The position numbers were made by a program, and so were the translations under genes. Shown here one piece after another: positions 1-9,994 of a stretch of 64,000 nt of DNA. The notes beneath the pieces were generated by a model. It did no database searches. It had not been told where the DNA came from and saw nothing but the letters and a program-made list of their open reading frames with translations. How positions within the stretch are numbered: position 1 is the stretch's first letter; every line of letters begins with the position of its first letter. Origin of the DNA: Flagellimonas sp. HMM57 (GTDB lineage: Bacteria > Bacteroidota > Bacteroidia > Flavobacteriales > Flavobacteriaceae); the NCBI RefSeq assembly GCF_021390175.1, contig NZ_CP090004.1, positions 1,178,001 to 1,242,000 of the forward strand, read 5' to 3'.

Positions 1-3000
1 CAAAGCTCTTTACCATTTCCAAACCTACACCTGTGCTTCCGTAATACGATTTGTTCAGCTCACTGATTTGATAGAAACGTTTGAATATTTTTTTATAATC
101 TTTTTGATCGATACCGGGGCCATTGTCTTTTATGCTGACTTCCACAACGGGAATTGGAGCTTCTTCACTAATTAAGGGAAGAATTCTTTTGTCCCCAGAA
201 ATTACGCGCACCTGAACCTTGCCCTCATTTGGGGTAACTTTAAAGGCGTTGGACAATAAATTGAACAAGATCTTTTCCAGCATGCCCTTATCGGCCCATA
301 CATCCAGATTTTTGCTCTCGTACTTTAACTCCAAACGGATAGATCTTCGTTTAGATTCTTCATTGAAAAAGCTGAGTATCCCTTTGGTATGCGCTATGAG
401 GTTAAATTGACTAATCCTTAACCTAAGTTTATTGGATTGAAGCTTTCTAAAATCCATTAACTCATTGATCAATCTTGATAAACGCTCTGCGTTTTTATGT
501 ATAATGTTGTGTTTTTGACGGATAGATGTGGAAAAACTGGATTCATTCAATTCTATCAGTTCCTTTATAGGATTGATTATCAATGTTAATGGCGTTCTAA
601 ACTCGTGGGAAATGTTCGTGAAGAACTGAAGCTTCTGTTGTTGGAGTTCTACTTTTTGTTTTCTGCGTTCACGTTCGAGCCTAAATGTATTTCTTTCATT
701 TACCCGCTTTTTATATAAGAACATTCCAGAGAACACCAAAAGCGAAAAAAAGAGAGCATAGAGCAAATAAGCCCAAACGGTCTTCCACCATGGGGGCATC
801 ACCCTAATCTGTAATATGACCGAGGCCTCATTCCATTTGTTATCGTTGTTTGATGCCTTTAGCTTAAAAGTGTAGTCCCCAGAAGCAAGATTGGTATACG
901 TAGCACTGGTTTTGGAATCCACATAGTTCCATGTTTTTTCAAAACCTTCCAGAAAATAGGCGTATTGATTTTTTTCTGGTCTTGTATAGCTTATCGCTTC
1001 ATAATCGATGGTCAATACATTTTGATCATGCCGCAATGTTATCATATTGGACTCTGGGGTTGAATCCAATAAACTGAATTGGTCGGTCTTATCAATTTTT
1101 TTATTGAAAAGCTTAATATCCTTTAAATAAGGCTTTGTCAAGTACGGATTGTATATTATGTTTTTAGGTTCTATGATATTCACTCCCTTTTTGGTACCTA
1201 AGTATACCCTACCGTTCTTATCCATTACCACTGCGCGATCGATCAAGAAATTTTCCAGTAACCCGTCGTAAGTTGTAAATCGGATAAAGTCATTTGTTTC
1301 CCTATTTATTTTTAAGACTCCTTGTTTGCTACTTAACCAAAGTTCGTTTTTAATCGGCTCAAAGATGGCGTTGACATAGGTCAGATTATGATTCTCTAGT
1401 TCCAATCGCTCAAAACCATGTTCATCTCTTTTATACAGGAACAGACCGCCTCCGTTGGTTCCAAACCATACTGTTCCGTCCTGAGTTTCATAAATATCCA
1501 AGATACGGCTAGAACTTGGGTGCCCTCCAAACTTGGATGAAATTGCGATATTATGGCCCACTGCATTGTACTTATCTTCACCCTTCTTTTTAATATGATA
1601 AAGCCCAGAAGAAGTTCCCACCCATATATAACCATAACTATCATGATACAATACTTTTACATCTTTTTGTGTGATTTGGGAACTACTGTATGAATCACCA
1701 GCAGGAACCATGATTTCTTCCGTTGTAGGATCATAATAATAGACCCCTTCCAAAAAGGAACCTATCCATATCTTTCCCGTACCATCTTCTGTAAAACAAC
1801 GGACTTTATCAGTTTTGAGCACTCCAGAAGTGCTCGTCTCAGTGAAGTTTAAAAAAGTCTTTGTACCTTTTTTCAATAGAAAGATTCCATCTCCCCAAGT
1901 TGCTATCCAGACATTTCCGCCACTATCTATAAAGACATCTTCAATATATACCCCTTGTTTTATACCACTATAAATTGAATCAGATTTCCCATATACGTTG
2001 GCAATAGCACCTGTGTTCGCATCCAAAATATCGATTCCGTTTATTTGGGCGATCCAAATCTTATCATCTTCTGTTTTGGCCAAAGCCTTTACGTCATTGG
2101 TTTGAATGCTATTTTCTATATCCCCTCTCTGTAGTGCATTAAATTTGTTATAGTGTTCATCAAAAAAGCCCAACCCATTTTCATAATAGCCAAGCCAAAG
2201 TCTATTTTCATTATCCAATAATATGGACCAAACAGAGTCAGAAGCTATACTGTACTTGTCCTTTGCATTATACAGATAGTGCTTTACGATGTTACCGTTC
2301 ATATCCAGAATAGCCAGGCCTTCATTCTCAACAGCAATAAAAATATGTTCTATGCCACTTGTTATGGACATTATGGCACTTTGAACAATATCCAGTTTGT
2401 CAAAAGTCGGTCGTGCTTTTTTCAAATCCCCTTTAAACACTCCGCTCCTTAAAGTTCCTACCCATAGGCTTTCCCGCTTGTCCAAATGTAATTTTGTGAT
2501 GTGCTTGTCCAAACCATTTAGATCTAAAGGCATCTTTTCAATTTGTCCCTTTTGACGATAGCGTTCTAGTTTTAATCCATCATTCGTTGCGATATAAAGA
2601 TCTCCTTTGGTTGAATATTGCAAGTCCAAAACTGCAGTTCCCAACAAGGCGTAATTTTTTAAGGCGTTCTTTTCCGTATTCACCTCCCGTATGCCATCAT
2701 AGGTCCCTACAAGAAACTTATCTTCGTATTGTGCAAAGCACAATATATTAGTGTAGTTCGGTCGTATAGTATCATCTACGTTATTATTCAATCTTTTGAA
2801 AGAGTTCAACCTATCGTCATAAAAACATAGACCCGCATCAGTACCTATCCATAATTGCCCTGATGCATCAACAAATAGTGAGCTTATCGAGTTACTATTA
2901 ATACTATTGGTGTCATTTAAATCATGTACGTAGTATGTGTAGGAATAACCGTTGAACTTATACAGACCGGCCCCATCGGTACCTATCCATATAAAACCAA

Positions 3001-3172
3001 ACTTGTCCGTTACCATGGTAGTTATAGGACGTTGAAAGATATTTTCCTTAACGGAATTAAACTCCAAGGACCCAAAGTCAATTTGTGACCAAGCTCCTTT
3101 GGAACTTAAAAGAAAAACAAATAAAACCAGAAACCTTAAAAGCTTAGGACATTCTTTTATAACGTTCACCAT
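1..3172 (-). CDS. Hybrid two-component system sensor (HTCS), C-terminus beyond left edge
   Basis: The reading frame is open from the start codon to the window edge, so the gene is partial. A short hydrophobic signal (LLRFLVLFVFLL) precedes a long periplasmic region with Reg_prop beta-propeller motifs such as FIWIGTDGAGLYKFNG. A Y_Y_Y domain follows, ending near MPPWW, then one membrane segment (around base 770). After that come a HisKA box, FFTNISHEFRTPLTL (phospho-His codon near base 606), and a HATPase G2 box, GSTGVGLEMVK, near base 20. In this family a receiver and an AraC DNA-binding domain normally follow; here they would lie off the window. Such one-protein sensors detect oligosaccharides in the periplasm and activate neighbouring polysaccharide utilisation genes. 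It is divergent from the xylanase-type genes at 3341-9464, so xylan oligosaccharides are the inferred signal. An in-frame ATG at 3205 is an alternative start, but 3172 places the signal sequence better. Confidence 0.93.
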   Translation of the reverse strand, partial: MVNVIKECPKLLRFLVLFVFLLSSKGAWSQIDFGSLEFNSVKENIFQRPITTMVTDKFGFIWIGTDGAGLYKFNGYSYTYYVHDLNDTNSINSNSISSLFVDASGQLWIGTDAGLCFYDDRLNSFKRLNNNVDDTIRPNYTNILCFAQYEDKFLVGTYDGIREVNTEKNALKNYALLGTAVLDLQYSTKGDLYIATNDGLKLERYRQKGQIEKMPLDLNGLDKHITKLHLDKRESLWVGTLRSGVFKGDLKKARPTFDKLDIVQSAIMSITSGIEHIFIAVENEGLAILDMNGNIVKHYLYNAKDKYSIASDSVWSILLDNENRLWLGYYENGLGFFDEHYNKFNALQRGDIENSIQTNDVKALAKTEDDKIWIAQINGIDILDANTGAIANVYGKSDSIYSGIKQGVYIEDVFIDSGGNVWIATWGDGIFLLKKGTKTFLNFTETSTSGVLKTDKVRCFTEDGTGKIWIGSFLEGVYYYDPTTEEIMVPAGDSYSSSQITQKDVKVLYHDSYGYIWVGTSSGLYHIKKKGEDKYNAVGHNIAISSKFGGHPSSSRILDIYETQDGTVWFGTNGGGLFLYKRDEHGFERLELENHNLTYVNAIFEPIKNELWLSSKQGVLKINRETNDFIRFTTYDGLLENFLIDRAVVMDKNGRVYLGTKKGVNIIEPKNIIYNPYLTKPYLKDIKLFNKKIDKTDQFSLLDSTPESNMITLRHDQNVLTIDYEAISYTRPEKNQYAYFLEGFEKTWNYVDSKTSATYTNLASGDYTFKLKASNNDNKWNEASVILQIRVMPPWWKTVWAYLLYALFFSLLVFSGMFLYKKRVNERNTFRLERERRKQKVELQQQKLQFFTNISHEFRTPLTLIINPIKELIELNESSFSTSIRQKHNIIHKNAERLSRLINELMDFRKLQSNKLRLRISQFNLIAHTKGILSFFNEESKRRSIRLELKYESKNLDVWADKGMLEKILFNLLSNAFKVTPNEGKVQVRVISGDKRILPLISEEAPIPVVEVSIKDNGPGIDQKDYKKIFKRFYQISELNKSYYGSTGVGLEMVKSF

Positions 3173-3246
3173 CCGTTGTTGAATTAATAATTCAAGAAAA
3201 AGCATTTTAAACCTAGTAAAAATAAAATTTGTAGCATTTTAAGCTT

Positions 3247-3278
3247 CAAATGTTGCAAACATCTTCCAAACAAATGTT
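3247..3278. promoter_or_regulatory. Repeated CAAATGTT motifs between HTCS and lipoprotein gene
   Basis: The divergent spacer (3173-3340) has two direct copies of CAAATGTT, at 3247-3254 and 3271-3278, 24 bp apart. The first overlaps a perfect inverted repeat, ATGTT-GCA-AACAT (3250-3262). Spaced direct repeats in a divergent spacer next to an AraC-type HTCS are plausible regulator sites. This is inference: the motifs are short and the region is AT-rich. Confidence 0.3.
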
Positions 3279-3340
3279 CATGGCCCAACCAAAGGAAGTA
3301 AAAAGTTATATTGTCTCTCTATTAATCAAACAAACTAACT

Positions 3341-4828
3341 ATGCGACAGTTCACTCTGCGATTATGTATTCTCGCAACAACATTACTCTTTATAATTTCT
3401 TGCGATAGAGAGGTAACGTTTGATGCTATTTTGGTACAAGGTCCAGCACCAACAGAACTCCAGGCCAATATAGTCTTTAATAACGAAGAACCACCATTTT
3501 CCGTAACTGTGAGTCCAACAGCTCAAGGAGCTACTGCATTCGAAGTTATATCAGGGCTTCCAGGAGCAAGTGCAGAACTTATTGGAATACAACAATCCTC
3601 GACTTTCAGTTATCCTGAATCGGATGAGAATTTTTTTGTGACCATCAGAGCTATCGCAGCCAACGATATGGTAACCGAGCAACAATTTGAAATAGTACCT
3701 CCTGCGGACCCGTGCACACAAATTTTCAGTGCACCTGCTTCCTGGGACAACGGAAACGATCCAGCATTTACATTCGGATTTGGTAACATTGAAAGTCCAA
3801 CCGTTGTTGAAAATCCAGACCCATCCGGAGCAAATCCAGAAGTTTCCAACGTTCTTCAAATTGTAGACCCAGGAGGTGATCCCTTCGATGGTTATGGGAT
3901 ACAAATGAACGGTGATATCAACTTCGCAGCAGAAGACAAAATAGTTCGACTATTATTTTGGTCGGAGTTTGAGGTGCCCGTGAGATTAGAGATAAAACAA
4001 GAACCTGACAACACCTCAGAACGTGGTGTGGAAGTTACTCTAATTCACAGTGGTGATGGTTGGGAAGAACTCAGGTTTGATTTTAACGACGGTCTCGCCA
4101 ATTTCAGTGGCGGAGGTGGAGAAGCGCTTGGAATTGCCGACGGTGCTCCATTTATTCCAACAGGGATTTACATAAGAGCCCAAATGACCATAGGCGCTGG
4201 AGAGGCGGATTTAGCAGGAACATATTACTTGGACGACCTTGGAATATGTCCAGGCGGCGGAGCTACCCCACCAGCAACTCCTGTTGAACCTGACCCCTGT
4301 TCCACTATTTTTGAGAGTCCCGTAACTTTGGAGAATGGAGAATCTTTCTTTGGATTCAATGGGGTAGATGTACAAGTTATAGCTAATCCTGATCTGTCCG
4401 GGGCAAATCCAGACGCTTCAAATGTTCTTGAAATTGTTCAAGACGGCGGAAGCAACTTTGACGGATTCGGCACCGTGTTGGATATACCCGCAGACTTTAG
4501 TGACGAGGACAAAGAAGTAAGAGTCCTTATGTGGTCCGATGCTGTCGTAGCTGTTAGGTTAAACATGCAGCAAAATCCAAACAACAATGAAACCGAGCGA
4601 GAGGTTGAAGTCGCCGTGGAACATGGGGGTACTGGTTGGGAAGAGCTCAGATTTGATTTTGCCGATGCCGTCGCAGGTTTTGCAGACGGAGGTGAAGCGC
4701 TTGGAATTCCTAACGGTGAGGCGCTTGCACCTACCGGTCAATACAATCAGCCAACATTCTTTATTGGTCCGGGAGAAGATGTTTCGGGAACCTTCTATAT
4801 CGATAATTTGGGGGCGTGTCCGGAATAA
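3341..4828 (+). CDS. Surface lipoprotein with duplicated glycan-binding-like module
   Basis: This 495-residue protein has a lipoprotein signal (LLFIISC, lipid Cys21), so it is probably anchored in the outer membrane. Residues 25-120 look like a PKD or Ig-like beta-sandwich. Two related modules of about 175 residues follow. The first starts at DPCTQIF (about 123) and the second at DPCSTIF (about 320). They share motifs such as SGANP..SNVLEIV, GWEELRFDF, EALGI and a final YYLDDLGICPG or FYIDNLGACPE. There are no catalytic motifs. This two-module lipoprotein layout is common for surface glycan-binding proteins of flavobacterial utilisation loci and would hold xylan near the GH10 enzyme encoded next. 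The exact binding family cannot be assigned by eye. It lies directly opposite the HTCS gene and is probably its target. Confidence 0.75.
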   Translation: MRQFTLRLCILATTLLFIISCDREVTFDAILVQGPAPTELQANIVFNNEEPPFSVTVSPTAQGATAFEVISGLPGASAELIGIQQSSTFSYPESDENFFVTIRAIAANDMVTEQQFEIVPPADPCTQIFSAPASWDNGNDPAFTFGFGNIESPTVVENPDPSGANPEVSNVLQIVDPGGDPFDGYGIQMNGDINFAAEDKIVRLLFWSEFEVPVRLEIKQEPDNTSERGVEVTLIHSGDGWEELRFDFNDGLANFSGGGGEALGIADGAPFIPTGIYIRAQMTIGAGEADLAGTYYLDDLGICPGGGATPPATPVEPDPCSTIFESPVTLENGESFFGFNGVDVQVIANPDLSGANPDASNVLEIVQDGGSNFDGFGTVLDIPADFSDEDKEVRVLMWSDAVVAVRLNMQQNPNNNETEREVEVAVEHGGTGWEELRFDFADAVAGFADGGEALGIPNGEALAPTGQYNQPTFFIGPGEDVSGTFYIDNLGACPE

Positions 4829-4860
4829 CAAATTGGTATTCGATTCAAAGAATACATCAA

Positions 4861-4895
4861 AAAGGGCGGGTATATAATGTTTATGGCCGCCCTTT
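4861..4895 (+). terminator. GC-rich hairpin after the lipoprotein gene
   Basis: A perfect 9-bp stem (AAAGGGCGG / CCGCCCTTT) with a 17-nt loop starts 32 bases after the stop codon. The following bases are TGATTTAG, so the U-tract is weak on the plus strand. It may be a terminator or an mRNA-stabilising 3' hairpin separating the highly placed lipoprotein gene from the GH10 gene. Confidence 0.55.
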
Positions 4896-5091
4896 GATTT
4901 AGAATGCAAAACAGCGAAACTTCTTATCAATATGGAAATACAAAGATTAAGAAATCCAAGCTTTTTAAGCTGAATCCAGCAATGCATCAAATTTTATAGT
5001 TATTGCTACATATAACTTTTGCAGGCACTGATGCTACAAATATTTTTGAACAGTTGAATCAAGCTAACATGTAAGTTTAAATACGGCCACA

Positions 5092-6726
5092 ATGGGAATA
5101 ACAAAATCAACCTTGATTTTTTCTTTATTTACATTTCTTTTTTTGCAGTTAGGTTTTACCCAAGGTGAAAAAGAATTTCTAATTACTGATTTTGACGGAG
5201 GAGGCATCTTACCCGATACTTGGGAAGCTTATGGAGACTTAGGTCCCTATGGAGTACAAAACAAAAGGGGCAACAGCGATGGTAAGTATTACGAATTAAT
5301 TTGGAACGGTTCAACGACCGAAGGTTACAGCGTTAGCCAATCTGGTATTACTTTTCGGTTGATTCCAAAAAAGAAGCTTAAAGGAAAAACTATAAATAAT
5401 GTCTATTTAAAAATGGATGTCAACTGTGGGGGAGCTTCCGGCACAGTAGTCAACATTGTCTTAGTAGACGGTCCAAATGACTGTTGCAACAACGACGTCA
5501 ATTGGTTATATCAGTTCACGAAAAACACCTGTGAATGGGAAACCATAGAAATTAATTTGGGAGAGTTTGGCTATGCCTACGACCCAAGCAATCATGAAAA
5601 GCATATTGATATCAATAAAGTTGGCAGGGTTAAAGTGGGCATAGATATTTTTTCTGGACCTAAAAGACAAACTGTTCAATTTGATAATGTTGCATTGGTC
5701 GTAAAAGACAATGTAAAAAATTATGATACGAATACCAATATAGCTGATGACGCATCACTAAAAACCTTGGCGAACGACTTTTTTGTGGGTGTGGCCGTTA
5801 ATCCACAACGTATCAAAAACACGGATTATACAACTGTATATCAAAAGGAATTCAATAGCATTACCGCAGAGAATGCCATGAAAATGAAAAGTATACTTCA
5901 AGGTGTTGATGAGGAAGGAAATCTTATATGCGATTGGACAAAATCCGATCATATTGTAGATTTTGCTGAGGCAAACAACATGAACCTTCATGGGCATACC
6001 CTTATCTGGTATGAAAGCATCCCCGATTTCCTAAAGGATTTTCAAGGAACTGATGAGGAGTTTGAACTGATCATTGAGAAATATATTACGGCTGTAGTGT
6101 CCAGATATAAAGGAAAAGTGGATTCATGGGATGTGGTGAACGAGGCAATTGCGGATGGTTCATCAGAACTTAGAAAATCGATATTTTTTGAACGCATGGG
6201 GCCAGACTATATAAAAAAGTGCTTCCGTTACGCCAGGAACGCAGACAAAGACGTTAAATTGTTCTACAACGATTACGGCCTGGTTTACGATGAAAAGAAA
6301 CAGAAAGGAGCGTTCGAACTAGTAGATACCTTGATAGTCGAAAGCCTAATAGATGGTGTAGGATACCAAATGCATATCGACTTTAATTACCCCAACAAGA
6401 CAATGATAAAATCCGCAACGGACCTTATTGTGGAACGTGAACTTTTGGTTCATTTTTCCGAACTGGACATCAAAACCAATCCCAAGGGAGACATCAATGA
6501 GTTTACAGAAGAAAGAAATCAGGCACAAGGCAAAAAAGTATACGAGATAGTAAGTGTTTACAATAGTATTCCAGAGGCATATAAATATGCACTCACTGTT
6601 TGGGGGCTTAAAGATGACGATTCATGGATAACACCCCGTTACGGTTTCCCGGATTGGCCACTTTTGTTTGATAGCTCCTTTGGAAGAAAAAGAGCCTACT
6701 CAGGTTTTTTACAAGCATTGGACTAG
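5092..6726 (+). CDS. GH10 endo-beta-1,4-xylanase with N-terminal CBM-like domain
   Basis: This 544-residue secreted enzyme has a signal peptide ending near residue 24 (FTQG). Residues 28-205 form a jelly-roll-like region ending QFDNVALVV, typical of carbohydrate-binding modules fused to GH10. The catalytic barrel (about 220-543) shows the family motifs: NSITAENAMKMKS, HGHTLIWYESIP, WDVVNEA with acid/base Glu351, HFSELDI with nucleophile Glu457, and the late TVWGLKDDDSWI. GH10 enzymes cut internal beta-1,4 bonds of xylan with retention. The following gene encodes a GH3 enzyme of xylosidase type, giving a simple xylan-to-xylose pair. No T9SS sorting domain is visible at the C-terminus, so it is probably periplasmic or released through the general pathway. 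The family assignment is certain; mixed-linkage activity is not excluded. Confidence 0.95.
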   Translation: MGITKSTLIFSLFTFLFLQLGFTQGEKEFLITDFDGGGILPDTWEAYGDLGPYGVQNKRGNSDGKYYELIWNGSTTEGYSVSQSGITFRLIPKKKLKGKTINNVYLKMDVNCGGASGTVVNIVLVDGPNDCCNNDVNWLYQFTKNTCEWETIEINLGEFGYAYDPSNHEKHIDINKVGRVKVGIDIFSGPKRQTVQFDNVALVVKDNVKNYDTNTNIADDASLKTLANDFFVGVAVNPQRIKNTDYTTVYQKEFNSITAENAMKMKSILQGVDEEGNLICDWTKSDHIVDFAEANNMNLHGHTLIWYESIPDFLKDFQGTDEEFELIIEKYITAVVSRYKGKVDSWDVVNEAIADGSSELRKSIFFERMGPDYIKKCFRYARNADKDVKLFYNDYGLVYDEKKQKGAFELVDTLIVESLIDGVGYQMHIDFNYPNKTMIKSATDLIVERELLVHFSELDIKTNPKGDINEFTEERNQAQGKKVYEIVSVYNSIPEAYKYALTVWGLKDDDSWITPRYGFPDWPLLFDSSFGRKRAYSGFLQALD

Positions 6727-6806
6727 TCTATCCCATTATTTAAAATTAGAATTATAACAGCTATTCCATACAATTGAATTCTCAAAATCCCTATAAAAAA
6801 TTAACA

Positions 6807-9464
6807 ATGAACCTTACTAAATCCCTATACAAGCTTGCAATTGTTCTATGTATTATTTCCAGCTGTTCGGACGCCAAATCAAAAAATGGAACAAACGCTA
6901 AGGAAGAAAGCAATCCTCCCAATTTTGAACAAAAAGCAAAGGAACTGATAGCTGAAATGACCTTAGAAGAAAAGGTATCTCAAATGAATTATGAATCTCC
7001 TGCCATTGAGCGGTTGGGAATTCCCAAATACAATTGGTGGAACGAATGCCTTCATGGTGTAGCCAGAGCGGGAAAGGCTACCGTTTTCCCGCAGGCCATT
7101 GGGTTGGCAGCTACTTTTGACAAAGATCAAATGACTAAAATTTCCGAAGCTATTTCCGACGAGGCCCGTGCCAAACACCATGAATTTGTATCACGTGGTA
7201 AACGGGGAATTTACCAAGGGCTGACTTTTTGGACGCCCAACATCAATATTTTTAGGGATCCGCGTTGGGGGCGTGGTATGGAAACTTATGGCGAAGACCC
7301 TTATTTAGCGGGTGAATTGGCCGTTCGTTTCATTAAAGGATTGCAAGGAGATGACCCCCACTATCTAAAGCTTGTCGCAACGGCAAAGCATTTTGCGGTA
7401 CACAGTGGCCCCGAAGTGGATCGTCATCGGTTTAATGCTACACCCAGTCCGCAAGACTTTTTAAACACGTATAGTCCCCATTTCGAAAAGGTAGTAAAAG
7501 AAGCCGGAGTCTATTCCATAATGTGTGCCTACAATAGCTATCATGGAATGCCCTGTTGCGGAAACCAAGAACTGAACAGCTTACTGCGGGATGACTGGGG
7601 GTTCGATGGATATATTGTGTCAGATTGTTGGGCCATCAAAGACTTTTATGATAAAGGGGCCCATGAAATCAGTGCCGATGTCAAAGAAGCTTCTGCCGTT
7701 GCAGTAAAGGCCGGAACAGATTTAAATTGCGGTGATTCGTATCCTGCTTTGGTCGAAGCCGTAAAAAGCGGGCTCATCAAAGAAGAAGAACTCGATGTTT
7801 CTTTAGAGCGATTGCTGGTGGCACGTCTTAAATTGGGATTGTTCGCACCAGATGATGCTGTAAAATATGAAAGCATTCCCTATGATGTAGTGGATTCTGA
7901 AACACATAGGCTTCTGGCTTTACAGACCGCCCGTAAATCGATGGTATTGTTAAAAAACGAAGACAACATGCTTCCATTGGATAAGGAAAAAGTAAATAAA
8001 ATCGCTGTTATTGGTTCAAATGCAGATGATTTGGAAGTGTTGCTAGGCAATTACAATGGCTATCCCACGGAACCTGTCACACCTTTGGAAGGCATCAAAC
8101 AAAAACTTCCCAATGCCGAAGTATCCTATGCAGTAGGCTGTAAATTGGCTGAGGGCCTTCCGGTATTTGAGGCAATACCACAATCTGTTTTGTTCACGGA
8201 CAATTCAGGAAAAGTTACAGGATTGAAGGGCGAATACTTTGATAACATTTCCTTTGATGGCAAACCAAAACACACGAGAATTGATAAAACGGTCGATTTT
8301 ACCTGGAGGACCACCACCCCTTTTGAAGATATGTCCTATGATGCTTATTCCATAAGATGGACGGGCATTCTGACTGTTGAAAAAACAGGCAGTTACGCCT
8401 TGGGCGGAGAAGCTTTTTCCTCCATGAAACTTTTTCTTGATGACAAATTGCTGATGCAAAGGCAAGATGTACACCATCCAAAAAAAATCTATGAATATGT
8501 GAAATTGGAAGCAGGCAAAAAATATAAACTTCGCTTTGAATGTGTTCAGGATAATACAGATCACTCTATCATGCGCTTGTTATGGGAAGCTCCAAAAGAC
8601 AATTTGGAAGAGGAAGCCATTACCATAGCTAAAGATGCAGATGCTGTGATCTTATGTATGGGGATCAGTCCTTTGTTAGAAGGTGAGGAAATGAAAGTAA
8701 AAGTAGATGGTTTCTCTGGAGGCGACCGTGTACATACCAAATTACCCAAGACCCAGGCCAAATTGATAAAAAAAATAAAGGACTTGGGCAAACCCACTAT
8801 TTTGGTGTTATTAAATGGCAGCGCACTATCCGTTAATTGGGAAAAAGAAAACATTCCTGCAATTCTAGAAGCATGGTACCCTGGACAAGCAGGTGGTACG
8901 GCAATAGCCGATGTGATTTTTGGAGATTATAATCCTGCAGGAAGGTTGCCTGTAACCTTCTATAAAGACATTAACGATATACCCCCATTCAGTGATTATG
9001 ACATGAGAGGAAAGACCTACCGTTATTTTAAAGGAAGCCCGTTATATGAATTTGGATATGGATTAAGCTATTCTACATTTGAGTATAGCAATTTTGATGT
9101 GCCTGAAAACCTTAAAGCTGGCAATAACATCACTGTAAAGGTAGATGTTAAAAATACAGGAAAGTTAGATGGCGAAGAAGTAGTTCAAGTCTATGTTCAA
9201 AATCCCAATGCTGATGTATTTAACCCGCACAAAACTTTAGCGGCATTTGAAAGAATTGCATTTAAAGCCGGAGAAAAGAAAACTTTGACCTTCAAAATAA
9301 ACAGTGAGCAGTTAAGTAATGTAAACAAAGAAGGCGATAAAGTCGTAACTCCAGGGCAATATCTTATTTCAGTGGGTGGGGCACAACCTTCAGAACATAG
9401 AATAGAAAAAAAATCCGTTGTTGTTAAAAGAATCAATATCTCTGGTAATACAGTAAAAGTATAA
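6807..9464 (+). CDS. GH3 glycosidase with PA14 insert, probable beta-xylosidase
   Basis: I chose the ATG at 6807 (885 residues) over an in-frame TTG at 6774. It gives a clean lipoprotein signal, IISSC, with lipid Cys20. The GH3 N-domain begins at EMTLEEKVSQM and carries YNWWNECLHGVARAG, a motif common in beta-xylosidases. The nucleophile is Asp273 in GYIVSDCWAI. A PA14 domain (about 472-597, GLKGEYFD to MRLLWEAP) is inserted in the second GH3 domain, and an Fn3-like domain closes the protein. PA14 inserts narrow the active site and favour short oligosaccharides. The enzyme would trim xylo-oligosaccharides made by the GH10 enzyme 80 bp upstream. Beta-glucosidase or arabinosidase activity cannot be ruled out from sequence. 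Confidence 0.9.
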   Translation: MNLTKSLYKLAIVLCIISSCSDAKSKNGTNAKEESNPPNFEQKAKELIAEMTLEEKVSQMNYESPAIERLGIPKYNWWNECLHGVARAGKATVFPQAIGLAATFDKDQMTKISEAISDEARAKHHEFVSRGKRGIYQGLTFWTPNINIFRDPRWGRGMETYGEDPYLAGELAVRFIKGLQGDDPHYLKLVATAKHFAVHSGPEVDRHRFNATPSPQDFLNTYSPHFEKVVKEAGVYSIMCAYNSYHGMPCCGNQELNSLLRDDWGFDGYIVSDCWAIKDFYDKGAHEISADVKEASAVAVKAGTDLNCGDSYPALVEAVKSGLIKEEELDVSLERLLVARLKLGLFAPDDAVKYESIPYDVVDSETHRLLALQTARKSMVLLKNEDNMLPLDKEKVNKIAVIGSNADDLEVLLGNYNGYPTEPVTPLEGIKQKLPNAEVSYAVGCKLAEGLPVFEAIPQSVLFTDNSGKVTGLKGEYFDNISFDGKPKHTRIDKTVDFTWRTTTPFEDMSYDAYSIRWTGILTVEKTGSYALGGEAFSSMKLFLDDKLLMQRQDVHHPKKIYEYVKLEAGKKYKLRFECVQDNTDHSIMRLLWEAPKDNLEEEAITIAKDADAVILCMGISPLLEGEEMKVKVDGFSGGDRVHTKLPKTQAKLIKKIKDLGKPTILVLLNGSALSVNWEKENIPAILEAWYPGQAGGTAIADVIFGDYNPAGRLPVTFYKDINDIPPFSDYDMRGKTYRYFKGSPLYEFGYGLSYSTFEYSNFDVPENLKAGNNITVKVDVKNTGKLDGEEVVQVYVQNPNADVFNPHKTLAAFERIAFKAGEKKTLTFKINSEQLSNVNKEGDKVVTPGQYLISVGGAQPSEHRIEKKSVVVKRINISGNTVKV

Positions 9465-9994
9465 CCGATTTTCTTATGTTCAATCCGACTTTTTAAAGTG
9501 TTTAAAAATAGTGAGGTTTAACAATTCTTGATGCCAGCAAGAAAAAGTTATGATATTATAGATGTTATTCTATCGGCTTTACGTATTGTAATTGTTATAG
9601 GAACCCTAGCATATTTCACCTAAAAAAGACAATAACGAGTCCGCCATAGTGATGGTTATTAGATTAGCCAATTCCAACAGAATAGAATCGGAAATATGCG
9701 ACTATGATACAAGGCTGATAGTATTAAGCAAGCATAATGAACTGTCAAATGTAATGGCGGCTTACAATCGGGTAAACTTTTTGGTGCAGGTACTGCTACA
9801 TCATAAGAACTATATACTAATTTATTGACCCAACCTTTTCTTATTTTTCAGAAAACAGGCTTTCTATTTCTTATGTCATGTTAAGCTGGGTATATAAAAT
9901 CGTTTGAAATCAGAATACAAATACTTTACAATTAAAAAATGTTTTTTGTTTCGAAATAATTAAAATTTATACGAGACCTTTGTAAAAAACAACC
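9465..9994. other. 530-bp spacer without a recognisable gene
   Basis: The spacer separates the GH3 gene from galK. It contains only tiny frames: a 30-codon one at 9531-9623 with one hydrophobic stretch (ILSALRIVIVIGTLAYF) and a 58-codon one at 9652-9828. Neither resembles a known family. The first could be a small membrane peptide or the stub of a decayed gene. The last 100 bp are very AT-rich and should hold the galK promoter. Confidence 0.5.

Noticed and set aside
6774..6806. Longer TTG start for the first GH3 gene
   Set aside because: It adds 11 polar residues before the lipoprotein signal; the ATG at 6807 gives a normal signal.
9652..9828. 58-codon frame in the spacer before galK
   Set aside because: It has no family resemblance, signal or operon position and is likely chance.
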